Assembly: GCA_003138515.1 (NCBI GenBank)
Contig: PLGG01000015.1
Span: forward strand, 63,344 to 127,343
Length of the DNA stretch: 64,000 nucleotides
Direction: 5' to 3'
Source of the DNA: Acidobacteriaceae bacterium
GTDB lineage: Bacteria > Acidobacteriota > Terriglobia > Terriglobales > Acidobacteriaceae
The position numbers and the translations under genes are program-made. Of this stretch, positions 60,312 to 64,000 are shown in pieces. The notes beneath the pieces were generated by a model, which searched no databases, was not told the origin of the DNA, and saw nothing but the letters and a program-made list of their open reading frames with translations. Every line of letters begins with the position of its first letter. Within the stretch, counting starts at the first letter, position 1.

Positions 60312-62156
60312 TTAGTACGCCAGCGCCACCGCATCGGCGCGCATCTCGCTGCCGGCGGCGTAGACGCGATCTGCGCCCTGCCTCCGAAACTCGATGCATT
60401 CGTAACGCCCGAATCCGCCGTCGCTCTCGCCCATCGGCCAGCCCAGGTCGGCAAGCGCCTTGCGCGTTGCAACAGGAACGCCAGCTTCCAGCCGCAACAG
60501 CCCGCGCGGTCCCATGCCCGGCCGGTCCTCGCCCATCGTCTGCGACGAGCCTTCGTGGTGCCAGCGCGGGCTGTCGGCTGCCGCCTGCACATCCAGCCCG
60601 TAATCCACGCGGTTCAAAATAATCTGTGTCTGTCCCTGCGGCTGCATGTCGCCGCCCATCACGCCAAACGATAGCCACGGCACGCCGTCCCTCGATGCGA
60701 ATCCCGGAATAATCGTCTGGAACGGCCGCTTTCCCGGCGCGTAAATATTCGGATGACCATCCTGGAGCGAAAACAACTGGCCGCGATCCTGAAACATGAA
60801 GCCCAGCCCGTCGGCCACAAGTCCCGATCCCATGCCGCGGAAGTTCGATTGAATGATCGACACCATCATGCCGTCTTTGTCGGCCGTCGTGAAGTAAGTC
60901 GTATCCCCGTGGCTCGGCGCTTGCCCCGGCGATACGTGGTCGTTGATCGCATTCAGCCGGATCAGCTTCGCCCTCTCCTTCGCGTACTCCTTTGAGTTGA
61001 GCCACGCAATGGGAATCTTCGCGAAGTGCGGATCGGCATAGTACCGCGCGCGATCCTCATACGCCAGCCGCTTCGCCTCAATTTGCACCTGTAGCGATTG
61101 CGCTGATTGAAACCCGTAGCCGCGCATATCGAAGTTCTCGATGATGTTGAGCATCTCGAGCGTCGCCAGGCCCTGCGTGTTCGCCGGCATCCCATACACA
61201 TCCACGCCGCGATACTTGCTTACCAGCGGCTCCACCCACTCCGCCTGGTGGTCGCGCAAATCTTCCGCGGAGAGCCATCCGCCAATGCGCTTGAAATACG
61301 CGTCGATCGTCTGCGCAATCGGCCCATCGTAAAACGCATCGCGGCCTCCCGACGCAATCATCTGGTAGGTCCGCGCGAGATCCGGATTGCGGCGCACATC
61401 GTATTCATTCGGCGCAACCCCACCCGGCATATAAGTCTTTGCCGCGTTGGCTGTCTCCTCCACGCCCGATCCGGAGCGAAGAAACTTCGCGATATTCCGC
61501 TTGATGTTGTAGCCGATGATCTGCGGCGTCGGATCGCCCGCCTCGCACGCCGCGATCGCAGGCTCAAACAGCTCGGCCCACTTCAGCTTTCCGTAGCGTT
61601 GGTGCAGCGTCCACCATCCGTCCAGTGCGCCGGGAGTTGAAACGCTCACCGCGCCCAACGATGGAATGTGCCCATTTACTGCGCGCGAACGCACTGTCGC
61701 CAGCGAGAGCGATTTTGGCGACCGCCCGGAGCTGGCCATGCCCAGCAGCCTTCCCGCTTCTGGATCCCAAACAAACGCGAAGCAGTCGCCGCCTAACCCG
61801 CTGCTTGTCGGCTCAACGAATCCGAGCACTGCATTCGCGGCCACCGCCGCATCCACTGCCGACCCTCCGCGTTTCAAAATTGCAATCGCTGTCTGCGTCG
61901 CCAGCGGATGCGCAGTTCCCGCCGCCCCGTTCAAGCCCAATGCAGGCGATCGCGTCCCAAAGCTCGCCCCCGAGGGCCGGTCGCCGGCGTGAACGTCGGG
62001 CCGAATGAATTGCTCCGCACCCGCGGGTTGGAATTTCGGCAGCACTGAAGTTTCTCCTGACCCGCTCTGGCTCAGGCCGGTGGCGTTGCTCTTGAGGGCC
62101 GCGGCCGATCCGGCGGCAGCCAGGGGAAGCGTCTGAATGAATGCTCTGCGGCGCAT
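60312..62156 (-). CDS. ggt: Gamma-glutamyltransferase, Tat-exported
   Basis: 614 residues from the ATG at 62156, with AAGGA upstream. The N-terminus M-R-R-R-A-F-I-Q-T-L-P-L-A-A-A-G is a Tat-type signal. The precursor processing site is G-D-T-T-Y-F-T-T-A-D-K-D-G near 416-428, where the Thr becomes the nucleophile of the small subunit. G-L-G-G-D-C-F-A-F and the substrate region G-M-G-S-G-L-V are also present. Cleaves gamma-glutamyl bonds of glutathione and similar compounds outside the cytoplasm. Confidence 0.92.
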   Translation of the reverse strand: MRRRAFIQTLPLAAAGSAAALKSNATGLSQSGSGETSVLPKFQPAGAEQFIRPDVHAGDRPSGASFGTRSPALGLNGAAGTAHPLATQTAIAILKRGGSAVDAAVAANAVLGFVEPTSSGLGGDCFAFVWDPEAGRLLGMASSGRSPKSLSLATVRSRAVNGHIPSLGAVSVSTPGALDGWWTLHQRYGKLKWAELFEPAIAACEAGDPTPQIIGYNIKRNIAKFLRSGSGVEETANAAKTYMPGGVAPNEYDVRRNPDLARTYQMIASGGRDAFYDGPIAQTIDAYFKRIGGWLSAEDLRDHQAEWVEPLVSKYRGVDVYGMPANTQGLATLEMLNIIENFDMRGYGFQSAQSLQVQIEAKRLAYEDRARYYADPHFAKIPIAWLNSKEYAKERAKLIRLNAINDHVSPGQAPSHGDTTYFTTADKDGMMVSIIQSNFRGMGSGLVADGLGFMFQDRGQLFSLQDGHPNIYAPGKRPFQTIIPGFASRDGVPWLSFGVMGGDMQPQGQTQIILNRVDYGLDVQAAADSPRWHHEGSSQTMGEDRPGMGPRGLLRLEAGVPVATRKALADLGWPMGESDGGFGRYECIEFRRQGADRVYAAGSEMRADAVALAY

Positions 62157-62365
62157 GGCAATATCCTTCCTCCAAATGTACATGCCCGCTCGCCGCTATT
62201 TCTGCCCTGCATTTCTTCAACCGGCGCTTGGCCGCCTTTGGACATTTCCGTGCACCCTCTTGGCACCTATGCGAATCTAGATAGAAGTACGCGCAGTTTG
62301 TAGTTCGCCGCACTTCCCCGGCCATTACGTAAAAACACATCCCCAGGCGCCAGAGGAAAAACCTG

Positions 62366-64000
62366 TTGTCCGCGATCGACTCCACATTGCCCGCCCTCCC
62401 AGCCGATCCCGCTTCCGCCGGTAAGCGTAACGGATCGGGAGCCGGTGCTCCGCCTGCGCAGATGCAAAATCCCAATCTCGCGCTGCCTGTGGCCTGGAAG
62501 CCGAGGGTGAATCCGTGGCTGATCGCAATGTCGGTGGCGCTGGCCGCATTTATGGAAGTCCTCGACACTTCCATCGCCAACGTGGCACTACCGCATATAG
62601 GAGGCGCACTCGGCGCAAGCACCGATGAGGCCACTTGGGTGCTCACCAGCTACCTCGTCTCCAACGCCATCGTGCTCCCGCTGGGCGGCTGGGCCTCTTC
62701 GGTCATGGGTCGGCGCAACTTCTTCGTCTTTTGCATCACCATCTTTACCGTCGCCAGCTTTCTTTGTGGCATCGCTCCCTCTCTGCCCATCCTCCTTCTG
62801 TGCCGCATCCTTCAGGGAGCCGGCGGAGGCGGCATGCAGCCCATGGCGCAGGCCATCATGGCTGACTCATTCGAACCACACAAGCGCGGTCAGGCCTTCG
62901 CACTTTACGGCCTCGTCGCCGTGCTCGCGCCCTCCATCGGCCCCACGCTCGGCGGCTGGATTACCGACAACTTTTCCTGGCGCTGGATCTTCTTCATCAA
63001 CATCCCCGTCGGCATTCTCGCCTTCATCCTCGTCACGCGCCTCGTTGAAGATCCGCCGTGGATCAAAGCGGATCGTTCGCGCCTGTTCAAAATGGATTAT
63101 GTCGGCCTCGGCTTTCTCACGCTGGCCATGGGCGGCCTCCAGATTATGCTCGATAAGGGTGAAGAGAATGACTGGTTCTCCTCGCCCTTCATCTGCCTCT
63201 TCGCGACGCTCTTCATCATCGGCATCATCGGCCTCTTTGTCTGGGAGTGGCGGCAGAAAGAGCCGCTCATCAATCTGCGCCTCTTTCGCTACAGGAACTT
63301 CGCCATCTGCTGCTTCCTCATGATGCTGGTGGGCGGCGTGCTCAACGCCAACACAGTACTACAACCACAATTCACGCAGCAGTTGCTGGGCTACACCGCA
63401 ACCACGGCCGGCCTCGCTCTCACTGCCGGCGGAGTCACGCTCGTCTTCATGATGCCCCTGGCCGGAATTGCCACCGGAAGAATCTCCGCACGCTACCTCG
63501 CCGCTTTCGGTTTCCTGATGCTCGTCATCACCTTCCGTTACGCGGCAATCGTTACCAATTTGCAGATGAGCTTTGCCGAGGCGTCGTGGTTGCGCGTCGT
63601 GCAGATGTTTCCTCTGCCGTTTTGCTTCATCTCCATCACCACCGCGGCTTACGTGGGAATGCCGAGGGAGCAGAGCAATCAGGTCGCCGGACTCATCAAC
63701 TTCGTCCGCAACATCGGCGGTTCCATCCTCATTGCCATCACCAACGCCCAGGTCACAAGCCGCGCCATGTGGCACGAGCAGCACCTGCAGCAGGCCATGC
63801 TGCCTGGAACCATCGCCTTCGACCAGCACAAGCAAGCCCTCACCGCGGCCTTCAATCATGCATTCGGCGTGGCCAACGGCAGCGCCATGGCGCTAGGCCA
63901 GATTTACAACCAGATGAAGGATCAGGCGCGTACGCAGGGATACCAGGACGTCTACATGGAGCTTTCCTATGCGTCCATCGTTCTCGTCTTCCTTGCCTTT
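62366..64000 (+). CDS. DHA2-family (EmrB/QacA) efflux MFS transporter, partial
   Basis: 545 codons are in the window; the gene runs off the right edge. The TTG at 62366 has AGAGGA about eight bases upstream; an in-frame ATG at 62462 is an alternative. M-E-V-L-D-T-S-I-A-N-V-A-L-P is the DHA2 motif D1, and L-V-S-N-A-I-V-L-P-L-G-G-W and R-I-L-Q-G-A-G-G-G-G-M-Q-P follow. The fold is of the 14-helix drug:H+ antiporter type. The drug specificity and any EmrA/TolC-type partner are not visible. Confidence 0.92.
   Translation, partial: MSAIDSTLPALPADPASAGKRNGSGAGAPPAQMQNPNLALPVAWKPRVNPWLIAMSVALAAFMEVLDTSIANVALPHIGGALGASTDEATWVLTSYLVSNAIVLPLGGWASSVMGRRNFFVFCITIFTVASFLCGIAPSLPILLLCRILQGAGGGGMQPMAQAIMADSFEPHKRGQAFALYGLVAVLAPSIGPTLGGWITDNFSWRWIFFINIPVGILAFILVTRLVEDPPWIKADRSRLFKMDYVGLGFLTLAMGGLQIMLDKGEENDWFSSPFICLFATLFIIGIIGLFVWEWRQKEPLINLRLFRYRNFAICCFLMMLVGGVLNANTVLQPQFTQQLLGYTATTAGLALTAGGVTLVFMMPLAGIATGRISARYLAAFGFLMLVITFRYAAIVTNLQMSFAEASWLRVVQMFPLPFCFISITTAAYVGMPREQSNQVAGLINFVRNIGGSILIAITNAQVTSRAMWHEQHLQQAMLPGTIAFDQHKQALTAAFNHAFGVANGSAMALGQIYNQMKDQARTQGYQDVYMELSYASIVLVFLAF

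Overview
The window is GC-rich, gene-dense bacterial chromosome. It most resembles an Acidobacteriota genome of the class Terriglobia. Reasons: a giant NHL-propeller/Ig-repeat exported protein with a C-terminal membrane segment; a diguanylate cyclase whose N-terminus is a relic of the Y_Y_Y-propeller sensors common there; word-like tandem repeats (CTAGC-, GAACTG- and GTCCC-type) between genes; the order phoH-ybeY-CorC-like; and coiled-coil porins. This assignment is inference from gene content. No rRNA, CRISPR array, transposase or prophage was seen.

Layout. 1-7.1 kb: a partial transglutaminase-like gene, a sugar O-methyltransferase-like gene, the phoH-ybeY-CNNM operon (minus), a sodium:solute symporter, and a two-gene accessory unit (6.2-7.1 kb) made of a TIR/deoxyribosyltransferase-like protein and a small, apparently frameshifted partner. 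7.2-14.2 kb: housekeeping run on plus (DUF503, a zinc-knuckle mini-protein, site-2 protease, trpS, scpA with a long disordered extension) and a secreted PIG-L deacetylase. 14.6-21.3 kb: two outer-membrane barrel genes flank the minus-strand rplM-rpsI-rpsB-tsf cluster. 21.6-23.8 kb: two nearly identical tRNA-Arg(CCG) genes bracket a DUF1579 gene, then an orphan Flp pilin, a gene-free stretch of simple repeats and tRNA-Lys(CTT). 24-28 kb: aspS, hisS and a membrane protein. 28.5-37.3 kb: the NHL/Ig protein, a small barrel, a ferredoxin with a convincing CRP/FNR-type promoter, and a large secreted protein of unknown role. 37.9-41.9 kb: a PIN-domain pair, an amino-acid permease, and the propeller-less diguanylate cyclase.

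42-50.6 kb is an aromatic-metabolism cluster on minus: hemG/hemY, trpC, trpF, trpB, trpA, chorismate mutase, DAHP synthase, prephenate dehydrogenase. Together they cover the entry into the shikimate pathway, the branch at chorismate/prephenate and the last steps to tryptophan (trpE/G/D are not in the window). A plus-strand oxidoreductase splits trpF from trpB. 50.9-56.2 kb carries low-oxygen/stress functions: cytochrome bd (cydAB), a radical SAM/SPASM enzyme and a tandem universal stress protein. The last two are divergent, and their spacer holds two GTGA-N6-TCAC palindromes like the one in front of the ferredoxin. 56.3-64 kb: ComF, an HNH endonuclease, a small membrane protein, a FecR-domain protein, a Tat-exported gamma-glutamyltransferase and a partial DHA2-type efflux pump running off the right edge.

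The best candidates for something undescribed are the TIR/NDT-like pair at 6.2-7.1 kb, the PIN-domain pair at 37.9-39.1 kb, the tRNA-Arg duplication around DUF1579, the dispersed repeat families, and the shared CRP/FNR-like operator.
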